The notes below the pieces were generated by a model. It did not search any database. It worked only from the letters and a program-made list of their open reading frames with translations, and was not told the DNA's origin. This document shows, one piece after another, positions 40,037-49,353 of a DNA stretch of 64,000 nucleotides (positions within the stretch are counted from its first letter, which is position 1; every line of letters starts with the position of its first letter). Source of the DNA: Aeromonas allosaccharophila (GTDB lineage: Bacteria > Pseudomonadota > Gammaproteobacteria > Enterobacterales > Aeromonadaceae); assembly GCF_000819685.1 (NCBI RefSeq), contig NZ_CDBR01000013.1, forward strand, positions 1 to 64,000, in the 5' to 3' direction. The position numbers and the translations under genes were made by a program.

Positions 40037-40825
40037 ATGTGCGAACTGCTCGGCATGAGTGCCAATGTGCCGACCGATATCTGCTTCAGCTTTACCGGGT
40101 TGATGCTGCGCGGCGGCAAGACCGGGCCCCACAAGGATGGCTGGGGGATCACCTTCTACGAGGGGAAGGGCTTTCGCACCTTCAAGGATCCCGAGCCCAG
40201 CGCCCAATCTCCCATCGCCAGACTGGTACAGGCGCTGCCCATCAAGAGCTGCGCTGTGGTCAGCCACATTCGGCAGGCCAACCGTGGCTGCGTGTCACTG
40301 GAAAATACCCACCCCTTTACCCGTGAGCTGTGGGGCCGTTACTGGACCTTCGCCCACAACGGTCAGCTGACCGGCTACAAGAAGCTGCCAACCGGCCGTC
40401 ACCGCCCGGTGGGGGATACCGACAGCGAGCATGCCTTCTGCTGGCTGCTCGATCGGCTGGAGCAGAAATATCCCAAGCGTCCGGCCAACTTTCCCGCCAT
40501 GTTTCGCTATCTCGCTACCTTGTGTGATGAGCTCAGAGCGTTCGGGGTGTTCAACATGCTGCTCTCGGACGGGGAGTATGTGATGAGCTACTGCACCAAC
40601 AACCTACACTGGTTGACCCGCTGTGCGCCGTTTGGCGAGGCGAGCCTGCTGGATGAGGAGGTGGTGATCGACTTTCAAAGCGAGACCACCCCCAACGATG
40701 TGGTGACCCTGATCACCACCCGTCCGCTGACCGGCAATGAGAACTGGGTCAAAATGGCGCCCGGCGAGTTCAATCTGTTTCGCATGGGGGAGCGGGTGGC
40801 GACCAATCAGGTCGTGCCTGAGTGA
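40037..40825 (+). CDS. yafJ: Class II glutamine amidotransferase-like protein (YafJ)
   Basis: 262 residues. Begins MCELLGMSAN, leaving Cys2 as the N-terminal nucleophile of class II glutaminases after Met removal. Further motifs: GPHKDGWGITFYEGKGF, SHIRQANRG, NTHPFTRELWGR, FAHNGQLTGYK, GDTDSEHAFCWLL. No synthetase domain is fused, so the ammonia acceptor is unknown. A GGAGT Shine-Dalgarno lies upstream. Confidence 0.92.
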   Translation: MCELLGMSANVPTDICFSFTGLMLRGGKTGPHKDGWGITFYEGKGFRTFKDPEPSAQSPIARLVQALPIKSCAVVSHIRQANRGCVSLENTHPFTRELWGRYWTFAHNGQLTGYKKLPTGRHRPVGDTDSEHAFCWLLDRLEQKYPKRPANFPAMFRYLATLCDELRAFGVFNMLLSDGEYVMSYCTNNLHWLTRCAPFGEASLLDEEVVIDFQSETTPNDVVTLITTRPLTGNENWVKMAPGEFNLFRMGERVATNQVVPE

Positions 40826-40829
40826 GATA

Positions 40830-40860
40830 AAAAAATACCAGGGTAGATTCCTACCCTGGT
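40830..40860. terminator. Hairpin terminator after yafJ
   Basis: Perfect 10-bp stem ACCAGGGTAG/CTACCCTGGT, 4-base loop, A-tract on the left side. The right-side T-run is short. It lies just past the yafJ stop. Confidence 0.75.
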
Positions 40861-41137
40861 TCTTCGCAGCAGCCATAAAAGGCAAAAGGGATGAGAGGTG
40901 TTGCTGAGCATCATCACTCTGACGAAATTGAGTGTTGATCAATTGTTAATTTGTGGCAATGAGGTTGTTGTCTTTACGGGCGTTTCAGCATCGCTATTTC
41001 GATACCGATCACATTTTTTGCCACTTCATTCCCCGAGCTATCCAGTCGGATGGGGCATCACTGTCTGGCCGTGAGCCACGACATCGAAAACTATCTATAG
41101 TATGGTCTGTTTGAATACCGTTCTGGAGGAGCCTCGC
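40861..41137. other. Intergenic region before the HPt gene
   Basis: With the preceding terminator it makes a 312-bp gap. AT-richer than its neighbours; a TATAGT near 41096 could be the -10 of the HPt gene, with no good -35. No RNA or coding feature is supported. Confidence 0.4.
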
Positions 41138-41473
41138 ATGGAGTGGGTGGATCGCAAGGTGTTGCAGCAGCTGGCAGAGGATATTGGTCAGGATATGCTG
41201 CCGGTGGTCATCGCAGTATTTATCGAAGAGGTGGGCGAGCAGCTGAGTCAGCTCAGACCCCTTTATGAGCAGGGAGAGTGGGAGGCGCTGGCCCGGGTGG
41301 CACACAGCATGAAATCATCCTGTGGCAGCTACGGCGCCATGCCGAGCTATCAGCAGGTGATTGCGCTGGAGATGGCTTGCAAGCAGGCGGATGTGGCCGA
41401 GGCAGAGCGCCAGTTGCAACTGCTGGAGGCCTCCTTGCCCCGGGTGCTGGCGTTTCTTGCCGATTATCAGTAA
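41138..41473 (+). CDS. Histidine phosphotransfer (HPt) protein
   Basis: 111 residues from ATG 41138 behind CTGGAGGAG. Four-helix HPt domain; phospho-accepting H56 in RVAHSMKSSCGSYGA. Single-domain, like LuxU or HptB. It relays phosphate between the receiver of a hybrid kinase and a response regulator. A hybrid kinase lacking its own HPt lies 2.3 kb downstream (43760-45856), so it is a candidate partner. LuxU identity cannot be decided from sequence alone. Confidence 0.88.
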   Translation: MEWVDRKVLQQLAEDIGQDMLPVVIAVFIEEVGEQLSQLRPLYEQGEWEALARVAHSMKSSCGSYGAMPSYQQVIALEMACKQADVAEAERQLQLLEASLPRVLAFLADYQ

Positions 41474-41515
41474 CGGCGGCGTTATGCAGGGATGCCGGGG
41501 CGCCGTGGCCGTTGC

Positions 41516-42430
41516 CTAACGTTGGTTGAGCAGTTGCTGGATGATCCGGTCCAGCGCCAGTTTCAGCTTCAACCGATCGTGTCGATGGGGCAATTCGAGC
41601 TCACCCAGATCGGCGTCGATCAACCGACCCTGCCAGGCGCCCGCATCACCCGCGCCCCGGGGGGCCAGGATGGCATCCAGCCGACCCTGACCGACCCGGG
41701 ACTCCAGCCAGCGACACTGACTCATCAGATCCAGCTGGCTGGCAGGGCCGTTTTCCGCCACCAGATTGCAGACAAAGACCAGCATGGCGCTGCTCTCGTT
41801 GATGGCCTGGGCAATCTCGGCCAGCAGCAGTGGCGGCATGATGGAGGTGAGAAAACTGCCCGGCCCCAGAATGATCATGTCCGCCTGCTGCAGTGCCAGC
41901 ACCGCTTCCCGGGTCGCTTGCACCTCCGGTATCAGGCCGAGGGAGAGGGGCGGCGTGGCCAGTTGATCGATGGATACCTCTCCCAGGATCTGGGTGCCAC
42001 ACTCCATATGGGCGCAGAGGTCGGTGGGAAATTCAGACATGGGTAGCAATTGTGACTCGATTTTGAGCATGTCACTGATCAGCTTGATAGCATCAAGAGG
42101 ACGGACACAGAGATTATCGAGCGCCAGCAGCATCAGGTTGCCAAGGTTGTGGCCCGCCAGCTCGCCTTTGCCGGCGAAGCGGTACTCGAACAACAGGCTG
42201 CCGATACTGGGATCGGTCACCAGCTGGTTCAGGCAGTTGCGCAGATCGCCCCAGGCGATGCACTCCTGACTCTTGCGCAGCCGTCCGGTCGAGCCACCAT
42301 CATCGGTGGTGGTGACAATGCCGGTGAGCCGTTGACCGAGAAACGAGAGGGACGAGAGCACGCGACCCATGCCGTGGCCACCACCGATGGCAACGACCCG
42401 ATCGAAGTCATTGATGTTTTTTTGCCACAT
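41516..42430 (-). CDS. ybhK: YvcK/CofD-like nucleotide-sugar-binding protein (YbhK)
   Basis: 304 residues. Gluconeogenesis-factor family: VVAIGGGHGMGRVLSSL, VTTTDDGGSTGRLR, AWGDLRNCL, AGHNLGNLMLLAL and DMIILGPGSFLTSIMP. Bacillus YvcK binds UDP-GlcNAc and affects cell shape and carbon use. In E. coli ybhK abuts moaA; here about 7 kb of signalling genes separate them. Converges on the HPt gene. Confidence 0.9.
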   Translation of the reverse strand: MWQKNINDFDRVVAIGGGHGMGRVLSSLSFLGQRLTGIVTTTDDGGSTGRLRKSQECIAWGDLRNCLNQLVTDPSIGSLLFEYRFAGKGELAGHNLGNLMLLALDNLCVRPLDAIKLISDMLKIESQLLPMSEFPTDLCAHMECGTQILGEVSIDQLATPPLSLGLIPEVQATREAVLALQQADMIILGPGSFLTSIMPPLLLAEIAQAINESSAMLVFVCNLVAENGPASQLDLMSQCRWLESRVGQGRLDAILAPRGAGDAGAWQGRLIDADLGELELPHRHDRLKLKLALDRIIQQLLNQR

Positions 42431-42543
42431 GTGGGCATCCTGTCATTGGTCTCAGTTGACCGCTATGTTAGCAAGTGAAGCGAGATAATTGTTTGATAAG
42501 GGTATGATTTTTGCTTGCGACTGCTATCCGATAAAACAAGGAG

Positions 42544-43728
42544 ATGGTGTTGAAATTTCTGACCGTTCACTCCCTCGCCCGGAATTCATCGCTGGCGGCC
42601 CAAGAGATCTGCACGCAGTTGCGCCACCATGCCGATCAGGCACCCTCCCTGCTGCTGCTCTATTTTACCCAAGCCCATGACGGGGCGATACTGCGCGACG
42701 CGCTCAAACGCCAGTTCCCGACCACCCGTCTGCTGGGGTGCAGCTCCTGCGGTGGCGTCATGACCGAGATGGGGCACCACGCCATAGAGGGGTTCGGAGT
42801 GGCGGTGGCAGCTTTTTATGACGAGAAAGGGGCCTTCGGGGTGGCCGGTGCCAGCGGTGACGGGGTGGATGTGCGGCAGTTGCTGCGCCGAGCCATGAGC
42901 GATTGTGGTCGACCGGGCGAGTTGCCCCAGCTGATCCTGTTTCACGCCAGTCCCGGCAAGGAGGAGGGGCTGCTGGCCGGTATCGAGGCCGAACTCGGAG
43001 CCTCGGTGCCGGTGGTCGGTGGATCCGCGGCAGACAACAGCGTCAGCGGCGAGTGGCAACTCTGCTGGGATGAGGCGGTGAGTCAGGATGGCATCGCGCT
43101 GGCGGTGCTCTATCCTGATTGCCAGCTGGCCTTTCAGTTTCACTCCGGTTATATCCCTGCCGAATTCAGTGGCGAGATCACCGCTTGCGACGGGCGGGAG
43201 GTGCTCACCATCGATCACCTGCCCGCCGCCGAGGTTTATGCCCGCTGGTGCGGACGCGAGCAGCCCTGGCCGGTGGGGGCGATTTTGCGGGAGACCACCC
43301 TCACCCCGCTGGCCCGTCAAGTGGGATCGCTGGATGGCATTCCCTACTACAAGCTCTCCCATCCCGAGGCGGTGACCGAACAGGGCGGGCTGCGGCTCTT
43401 TACCGATGTGGTGCAGGGGGAGCGCCTGCTGCTGATGTACAGCAGTCAGGAGGGGTTGCTGCAGCGCAGCCTCAATGCCATGCGCATTGAGCCAGGCTAT
43501 GGAGTCGATGTGGAATGGCAGCCGATCGGCGCCCTCATCATCTTTTGTGCTGGTTGCCGTTTGGCGCTAGGTGATATGTTGTGCCAATTTGTCGAGCAGA
43601 GCCAGGCTCGTCTCGGCAAGATCCCGTTTATCACCCCCTTTACCTTCGGCGAGCAGGGGCGGCTGCCCAATGGCGAACTGGCTCACGGTAACCTGATGGT
43701 ATCGAGCGTGATTTTTCTGACCCGCTGA
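42544..43728 (+). CDS. FIST-domain sensory protein, NosP-like
   Basis: 394 residues. FIST N-terminal domain (about 15-200; LLGCSSCGGVMTEMGHHAIEGFGVAV; PVVGGSAADN) and FIST_C domain (about 210-385; LFTDVVQGERLLLMYSS; FCAGCRLALG; TFGEQGRLPNG). FIST proteins next to hybrid kinases include NosP, a haem protein that senses nitric oxide. The kinase gene follows after 31 bp. AAGGAG abuts the ATG at 42544, so translation may start at GTG 42547 or TTG 42550 (6-base spacing). Haem ligand not identified. Ligand is inferred from context. Confidence 0.85.
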   Translation: MVLKFLTVHSLARNSSLAAQEICTQLRHHADQAPSLLLLYFTQAHDGAILRDALKRQFPTTRLLGCSSCGGVMTEMGHHAIEGFGVAVAAFYDEKGAFGVAGASGDGVDVRQLLRRAMSDCGRPGELPQLILFHASPGKEEGLLAGIEAELGASVPVVGGSAADNSVSGEWQLCWDEAVSQDGIALAVLYPDCQLAFQFHSGYIPAEFSGEITACDGREVLTIDHLPAAEVYARWCGREQPWPVGAILRETTLTPLARQVGSLDGIPYYKLSHPEAVTEQGGLRLFTDVVQGERLLLMYSSQEGLLQRSLNAMRIEPGYGVDVEWQPIGALIIFCAGCRLALGDMLCQFVEQSQARLGKIPFITPFTFGEQGRLPNGELAHGNLMVSSVIFLTR

Positions 43729-43759
43729 GTCGGCAGAACATAACAGAGCAGGCAACAAG

Positions 43760-45856
43760 ATGATTGGCAGCAGTGAACTGGAAGCCCTCGGCGACAAATT
43801 GCAGACCACCCTGGTCGATCTTATGCGTTGCCGCGAGCGCGAGGCCAGGTATCGTCACGAGTCCCAGACCCTGCTGGGCGGGGTGGCCACCCTCGCCGAT
43901 GCCAAGACGCTGGAGCAGGTACTGGAGAGCCTTATCCAGGTGCTCAAACCCTTTATCGGCTTTGAGCACGCGGATGTGGTGGCCTGGGAAGGGGAGCGGG
44001 GGAGTACCCACCTCAGTACCGAGCCGATGCGCGCTGCCCGCAGCTGGCACATGACCCCGGCCTTTGCCCGCGCCATCGCCGGTGAAACCCTGGTGATCTA
44101 CGACCCTTCCCAGTTGCCCGAGCTGGCGCCGCTGGCGAGCGAGCCGGGCTGGGCCAGCGTGATGCTGACCGGGCTGCAGGCTCCCGGTTTTACCGCTACC
44201 CTCATCTGCCGCCACGCCCGGGCGGGAACCTTCGATCTCACCAGCAAGGCGGCCATGGAGCGCTGCCGCCCGCTCATCGCCCAGGCGCTGGTCAACATCA
44301 CCTATCGCGCCCGCTTGCAGGAGCAGGTGGCGGTGAAGACCGAGGCGCTGCAGGCCAGCGAACGCCGTTTTCGCAGCTTCGCCGCCATGGCCTCCGACTG
44401 GTTCTGGGAGACCGATGCCGAGCATCGCCTCAGTTATGCCTCCGAACCGGGTTATCTGGATGAGCTGACTCCGCAGGCGATCCGGCCGACCCTCTATGAC
44501 TATGTCTGCAACAAGCAGAGCAGCGAGGCGCAGCAATACCTGCGGTTGTTGGAACAGCGCCAGCCGGTGCGAGGGGTGCGGATGCAGGTGGCGCTGCTTG
44601 ATGGCCCCTGCTGGATGGAGGTGAGCGCCGAGCCCTGTTTCGACCATGAAGGTCTCTTTACCGGCTATCGCGGCACTGCCCGGGATATCAGCTCCCAGAT
44701 CCGCCGTGAAGAGGAGCTGGCGCGGGCGCGGGATGAGGCCGAAGCGGCCAACCGTGCCAAGTCCCAGTTTCTGGCCATGATGACCCACGAGATCCGCTCG
44801 CCCATGAATGCTGTGTTGGGGATGCTCGATCTGGTGCAGCATGCCGAGCTGGCGCCGGAGCAACAGAGCCTGCTGCGCCACGCCACCCACTCGGCCAGAT
44901 TGCTGCAAACCATCATCGATGACGTACTCGATTTTTCGAAAATCGAGTCGCAAACCCTGGTGTTTCACTGCGAGACTCTGCAGCCGATCCAGCTTTGCCA
45001 ATCCCTGGTCGAACCGCTGCAGGCCCGTGCCACCGCCAAGGGGATTGCGCTGGTTTATCGGGTTGATGAGTCCGTCCCTCTGGAGTTGCAGGGGGATCCG
45101 ATGCGTCTGTCGCAGGTGATGGGTAATCTGCTGGACAACGCCCTCAAATTCACCGAGCAGGGGCAGGTCACACTGCACCTTGGCTGGCAGGATGAGAAGT
45201 TGCGGGTCTCGGTCTCCGACACCGGGATCGGGATCGCCGACGCGGATCAGGCGCGGCTGTTTGAACCCTTCTCCCAGGTTGATAACTCGGCCACCCGACG
45301 TTTTTCCGGAACCGGCCTTGGTCTTGCCATCAGCAAGCGTCTGGTCGCCCTGATGGGGGGGGAGATCCACCTGAAGAGCGAGCCGGGCAAGGGAAGCTGC
45401 TTCTGGTTCGAGCTGTCGGATATGGCGCTGCCTTGCCATTGTCAACCACTGCGGGAAGAGAGCGTTGCTACGTTGCTGCCGCTGGATGTGCTGGTGGTGG
45501 AGGATAGTCCGGTCAACCAGCTGGTGGTATCGCTGATGCTGCAAAAACTGGTGGGCAAGGTACGGCTGGCTGCCAATGGTCTGGAGGCGCTGGCACAGGT
45601 GGATGAGCAGCTCCCGGATTTGATCCTGATGGATATGCGGATGCCCCTGATGGACGGACTGGAAGCTACTCGCCGGTTACGGGAGTTGGGATGCACCATG
45701 CCAATCGTTGCCCTGACGGCCAATGCGATGGCGGAGGACAAGGCGTGCTGTCTGGCGCAGGGGATGGATGACTTTCTCGCCAAGCCTATCACCTTGTCAC
45801 GGCTGAGAGAGTGTTTGCAGCGTCACTTTGGTCAGCGGTTGCCGACGCGCGGATAA
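43760..45856 (+). CDS. Hybrid histidine kinase (GAF-PAS-HisKA-HATPase-REC), NahK-like
   Basis: 698 residues, soluble, no membrane segments. GAF-like region about 45-190, PAS about 205-325, HisKA with H343 in [12 protein letters not shown], HATPase ([24 protein letters not shown]), and a C-terminal receiver with D625 in LILMDMRMP. No HPt domain, so a separate HPt is needed. It is co-directional with the FIST gene 31 bp upstream, matching the NosP/NahK layout in which the FIST protein controls the kinase. Confidence 0.9.
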   Translation: MIGSSELEALGDKLQTTLVDLMRCREREARYRHESQTLLGGVATLADAKTLEQVLESLIQVLKPFIGFEHADVVAWEGERGSTHLSTEPMRAARSWHMTPAFARAIAGETLVIYDPSQLPELAPLASEPGWASVMLTGLQAPGFTATLICRHARAGTFDLTSKAAMERCRPLIAQALVNITYRARLQEQVAVKTEALQASERRFRSFAAMASDWFWETDAEHRLSYASEPGYLDELTPQAIRPTLYDYVCNKQSSEAQQYLRLLEQRQPVRGVRMQVALLDGPCWMEVSAEPCFDHEGLFTGYRGTARDISSQIRREEELARARDEAEAANRAKSQFLAMMTHEIRSPMNAVLGMLDLVQHAELAPEQQSLLRHATHSARLLQTIIDDVLDFSKIESQTLVFHCETLQPIQLCQSLVEPLQARATAKGIALVYRVDESVPLELQGDPMRLSQVMGNLLDNALKFTEQGQVTLHLGWQDEKLRVSVSDTGIGIADADQARLFEPFSQVDNSATRRFSGTGLGLAISKRLVALMGGEIHLKSEPGKGSCFWFELSDMALPCHCQPLREESVATLLPLDVLVVEDSPVNQLVVSLMLQKLVGKVRLAANGLEALAQVDEQLPDLILMDMRMPLMDGLEATRRLRELGCTMPIVALTANAMAEDKACCLAQGMDDFLAKPITLSRLRECLQRHFGQRLPTRG

Positions 45857-45861
45857 AAAAA

Positions 45862-45883
45862 ATGGTCAACTTTGTGGGTTGAC
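45862..45883 (+). terminator. Hairpin after the hybrid kinase
   Basis: GGTCAAC (45864-45870) / TTGACC, preceded by eight A. T-run is weak, so it may be less efficient in the forward direction. Confidence 0.45.
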
Positions 45884-46104
45884 CAGTTCTTCAGCAAATA
45901 CTGAAGAGAGCACGGGATAAATCGGGTTGTATCAATCTATATGAAAAATCTGTGCCAACTTTTTTAGACTCTTTTGCGTTCAATTTTGGCCGTTTAGCGC
46001 AGCGGCTCTCTCTTGTTATGGCGTTTTGCGTTCCTACTTACTCGCAAAATGCGAATTTCATGTTTTCATTATTGGAATAATTGCATTTTGCAACGCTGTT
46101 TTTG
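45884..46104. other. AT-rich gap between convergent genes with repeated GCATTTTGC-like motif
   Basis: Both flanking genes end here, so no promoter is expected. GCGTTTTGCG (46021-46030), CGCAAAATGCG (46043-46053) and TTGCATTTTGCAA (46081-46093) form inverted and palindromic copies of one motif, and CTTCAG/CTGAAG forms a small hairpin near 45892-45907. No coding frame is supported. Confidence 0.45.
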
Positions 46105-46680
46105 TCATTGTGAAATCAGGCGATGCAGGAATTTACGGGCTGCTTCGCTGTTTTGTTTGGCAATCAGCATCTGCTTTTCATAAATCGGCATCGGTAATAT
46201 CTCGAGCCAGCGCTGGCAGAGCCAGGCGGCATCTTCAAAACGCTTGTCCGGATAGAGCTCATCAAGCTCCGGATACTGCTCGAACACTTCCCGCAGGCGA
46301 TTGACCAGCAGCTTGTCGTTGAAATCTGAGTGGGTGCTCGGCCAGTTGGGCAGCATCTCCACCTTGGCCCGGCGCAGGCCCATCTCGTCTGTTTCCATCT
46401 CGTGGATACAGAAGCGCTCCAGTCCCAGCACCGTCACACCTAGCAGGCCATCATTGAGGGTGTAGAAGTCGGTCACCTTGACCCGGGTGCCCACCGGCAG
46501 AATGCGGCCGGATTGTCCCGAGGTGGTCGACTCTTCCATCACGATGCCAAAGCCCTGATCGTTGATGAATGACTCCTTGAGCATCTGCAGGTGGCGTGGC
46601 TCGAACAGACGCAGAGGAAGCTTGCCGCCCGGCAGTATGTGGGAAGGCAAGGGGAACAGTGCCAAAGGTTGTAGTTTCAT
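46105..46680 (-). CDS. Lon-type substrate-binding domain protein
   Basis: 191 residues. Matches the N-terminal substrate-recognition domain of Lon (ALFPLPSHILPGGKLPLRLFEPRHLQML; GFGIVM; LPVGTRVKV) without the AAA+ or protease parts. A stand-alone family (COG2802) of unknown role, perhaps substrate delivery. Start ATG 46680 has GGATGGAAC upstream. Expressed alone. Confidence 0.88.
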   Translation of the reverse strand: MKLQPLALFPLPSHILPGGKLPLRLFEPRHLQMLKESFINDQGFGIVMEESTTSGQSGRILPVGTRVKVTDFYTLNDGLLGVTVLGLERFCIHEMETDEMGLRRAKVEMLPNWPSTHSDFNDKLLVNRLREVFEQYPELDELYPDKRFEDAAWLCQRWLEILPMPIYEKQMLIAKQNSEAARKFLHRLISQ

Positions 46681-46742
46681 GTTCCATCCTCCATTGAGTA
46701 GTTGCTGAATATGACAATGCAGCGACTGTGCCAGAGAATGAA

Positions 46743-46766
46743 AAAAGCCACCGGAGGGTGGCTTTT
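46743..46766 (-). terminator. Terminator of the nitrate two-component operon
   Basis: Perfect AAAAGCCACC/GGTGGCTTTT stem with a 4-base loop; the minus-strand arm enters a T-run. 17 bp after the regulator stop. Confidence 0.9.
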
Positions 46767-46783
46767 CGGGCGGTTGAGGGCGC

Positions 46784-47422
46784 TTAGGTGCGCTGCTCCA
46801 GATACATGACAGCCGCTTCCACGCGGCTTTGCGCCTCGAGTTTCTTCAGCAGGCTCTTCACGTGAACCTTGACCGTTCCCTCGGAGATATGGAGTACCGA
46901 GGCGACCTGTTTGTTGGAGAGGCCTTTTGCAATTTCGCGCAGGATTTGCATTTCGCGACGCGTTAAGCTTTCCAGCTTCTGCTGCAGGTGATCCAGCTCG
47001 TAGATGTTTTCGAGATAGGGGCGCAGCGGTTCGCTCAGGATCTGCTTGCCGGTCATCACGTCGGCCAGCTGGGCCAGCAGCAGGTCAGGCTCGGTATCTT
47101 TGAGCAGGTAGCCGTCGGCACCGGCCTTGAGCAGGGCCACCACATCCTGACGGGCATCGGAGACGGTGAGGATCACCACCCGGGAGGTGATCTCTTCGGC
47201 CCGCAGCGCCTTGAGGGTATCGAGGCCGGAGAGCCCTTTCATATTGAGGTCGAGCAGGATCAGATCCGGCTCGGCCTCTTTGGCCAGTGCCACGGCATCG
47301 GTGCCGTTGGAGGCTTCACCGGTTACCTCCATGTTCTCTTCCAGAGCCAGCAACTGCACAATCCCTTTGCGCATGAGGGGATGGTCATCTACGACCAGAA
47401 CAGTGTATTTCATCTCGTCCAT
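46784..47422 (-). CDS. narP: NarP/NarL-type response regulator
   Basis: 212 residues. Receiver domain with D12, D13 and phosphoacceptor D58 (LILLDLNMKG), then a LuxR-type HTH (LTRREMQILREIAKGLSNKQVASVLHIS; cut: LREIAKGLSNKQVASVL). The receiver and HTH read closer to NarP (MKGLSGLDTL, ILTVSDA, GLSNKQ), while the end (SRVEAAV) recalls NarL. Start overlaps the kinase stop by one base; an ATG at 47413 is an alternative. Likely targets include nap. Confidence 0.85.
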   Translation of the reverse strand: MDEMKYTVLVVDDHPLMRKGIVQLLALEENMEVTGEASNGTDAVALAKEAEPDLILLDLNMKGLSGLDTLKALRAEEITSRVVILTVSDARQDVVALLKAGADGYLLKDTEPDLLLAQLADVMTGKQILSEPLRPYLENIYELDHLQQKLESLTRREMQILREIAKGLSNKQVASVLHISEGTVKVHVKSLLKKLEAQSRVEAAVMYLEQRT

Positions 47423-49134
47423 CAGGCGTCTCTCGTTAGGCTGGTGGGAAAGGTCAGATGCACGCGGGTGCCTTGTGGTTGCTGCTCGTTGATGGTCAGC
47501 AGACCATGCAGTTTGCTGGCGCGCTCGTTCATGATGCTCAAACCGTAATGGTTGATCGCCGAGCTGGCGAGTCCGATCCCGACCCCGTCATCTGAAATCT
47601 GAACCTCGATGTTACCACTGGCGAGGGTCTCACAGCTAACATCAATCACTTGCGCGTTGGCATGTTTGATGGCATTGAGCACCGCCTCACGGATCAGTTG
47701 CAGAATGTGGATATGCTGGCCCGCCTCCAGGTCGTTGTCGGCCAGTCCGTAATGGAACCGGATTTCGGCCTTGGTCTGAGGTTGCAGCTGATCGAGCATC
47801 ACCCGGATCGCTTCCCCCAGATTGGCATCGCCAATGGTGAGACGGAAGGTGCCGAGCAGCTCGCGCAGCTGGGTATAGGCATTGCTGAGCCCTTCGTCGA
47901 TCTGCTGCATCGCCTCCTGCGCTTTCTCCTGTTGCCCCTTGGCGTAGGAGCGCTTGAGCAGGGTGGACTGGATCTTGAGGTAGGAGAGGGCCTGCGCCAG
48001 CGAGTCGTGCAGTTCCCGGGCGATCACCGCCCGCTCCTCCATCAGCAGCAGTCGCTGCTGTTGCAGCAGGGTCTGGTCTTTGTGCAGCACCTGGGCCAGC
48101 AGCATGGTGAAGTTTTTGATCAACCGCTCGTCGATGGGGTGCTGGCTGATGATGTCGAGGCGGCCGAACTCCTGCTCATCCATCTGCAGATAGAAGCTGG
48201 CGACTGCATCGAGATCGCCGGGCCAGCCGGTGCGCCCGGAGATGTAGACCGGCATGGCATTGTGCTCGAAGCGGGTCAGCCGGATGTGGTCGATATGCTG
48301 ATGGGCGGCCGCCCGATCCAGCAGCTTGATCAGCGTGCGGGTGCTGAGTGGGGCGGCGTGCAGCTTCTGGGCGGTCGAGTAGAGAAACGAGAGGGTGTCG
48401 TTGGCCTGCTGCAGTTTGGCGGTTTTCTCCTCCACCTTATTCTCCAGCTCCCGATAGAGCTTGCCCAACTCGTCCGCCATGGTGACGAAGGCGCGCGACA
48501 GCTCCCCCAGTTCATTTTCGCCGTGGGCGGGCAACTGGAGGTCGAAGTCTTGCCGCTGGATCTGGCGGGCGCAGTAGACCAGCTGGTTGAGGGGGGCGAC
48601 CACCTGCTGGCGAGTGAAGCGCACCGTGAACCAGGCGATGGTGATGATGGCCAGCAGCCCGAGCCCCTCCGCCAGGGCCAGCATCCGCACCTTGAATTCC
48701 ACGTGGTACTGCATCTGATTGACGAAATTGTCGATGGCTGCCACAAACTGCTCGGTGTTATCGGTGTACCGTCTGGGAGTGCGATCCTCGATGTGTTGGC
48801 GCATCACCTGCCACTGGCCGAGCACCTCGCCATAGGTGCGACGCAGGGAGGCGGGCGTGATCCAGCGCTGGGTCTCCTGCAGCTCTTCGGCGTGCAGGGT
48901 CTCTTCAAACTGGGAGAGGCGTCCCAGCACGCTGTCGCCTCGCTCGATTTCGTAGGCCATCCGGTAGGCCTGCATCCGCAGCGAACCGGAGAGGTTGATC
49001 GCCTTGGCATCGGGTACCGAGTAGAAGAGGGTGACCATGGCGACCAGCGCGATCAGGCTGGCCATGAAGAGGATCAACACCATGGCGCGGCCAATCGCAC
49101 TGCTGACCGAATGGACCCTGAGCCGTTTTCCCAT
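47422..49134 (-). CDS. narQ: NarQ/NarX-type nitrate sensor kinase
   Basis: 570 residues from ATG 49134 (a TTG at 49173 is possible). TM1 about 15-37; the periplasmic P-box-like SGSLRMQAYRMAYEI binds nitrate/nitrite in this family; TM2 about 150-172; HAMP, GAF-like region, HisKA_3 with H376 in ARELHDSLAQAL, and HATPase (ISDDGVGIG). It phosphorylates the adjacent regulator. Assignment to NarQ and not NarX rests on the NarP-like partner. Confidence 0.82.
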   Translation of the reverse strand: MGKRLRVHSVSSAIGRAMVLILFMASLIALVAMVTLFYSVPDAKAINLSGSLRMQAYRMAYEIERGDSVLGRLSQFEETLHAEELQETQRWITPASLRRTYGEVLGQWQVMRQHIEDRTPRRYTDNTEQFVAAIDNFVNQMQYHVEFKVRMLALAEGLGLLAIITIAWFTVRFTRQQVVAPLNQLVYCARQIQRQDFDLQLPAHGENELGELSRAFVTMADELGKLYRELENKVEEKTAKLQQANDTLSFLYSTAQKLHAAPLSTRTLIKLLDRAAAHQHIDHIRLTRFEHNAMPVYISGRTGWPGDLDAVASFYLQMDEQEFGRLDIISQHPIDERLIKNFTMLLAQVLHKDQTLLQQQRLLLMEERAVIARELHDSLAQALSYLKIQSTLLKRSYAKGQQEKAQEAMQQIDEGLSNAYTQLRELLGTFRLTIGDANLGEAIRVMLDQLQPQTKAEIRFHYGLADNDLEAGQHIHILQLIREAVLNAIKHANAQVIDVSCETLASGNIEVQISDDGVGIGLASSAINHYGLSIMNERASKLHGLLTINEQQPQGTRVHLTFPTSLTRDA

Positions 49135-49223
49135 ACTGATGCGCACCTCTGGATAGTGATAAGGACCCCGCAAGATGCGTGGGAGTGTACTCCAACTTGT
49201 GTTAGCATCGAAAAACTAGATGA

Positions 49224-49337
49224 ACTCCGAGCGGTTTTGCCTACGTCCTAGCGATAGGGGGAAACCAGCCGTCAGCCGACAGTTGAACACAATCGTCGAG
49301 CTGTAAGGGTCAGGAAAGAAATGCCCTGGCCTCCCGT
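49224..49337 (+). ncRNA. Moco riboswitch (Moco RNA motif)
   Basis: The 5' leader of moaA carries the conserved string of the Moco RNA: ACTCCGAGCGG, CCTACGTCC...AGGGGGAAACCAGCCGTC, AGCCGACAG, and the 3' GGGTCAGGAAAGAAATGCC then CTGGCCTCCCG. In E. coli this RNA represses moaA translation when molybdenum cofactor is plentiful. The aptamer end is 17 bp from the moaA start. It contains an ATG (49321) that is not the real start. Boundaries are approximate. Confidence 0.88.
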
Positions 49338-49353
49338 ATTTGGAAAGGTGTTT

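Noticed and set aside
43640-45544. 634-codon open frame on the minus strand
   Set aside because: Antisense to the hybrid kinase, with no domain signature.
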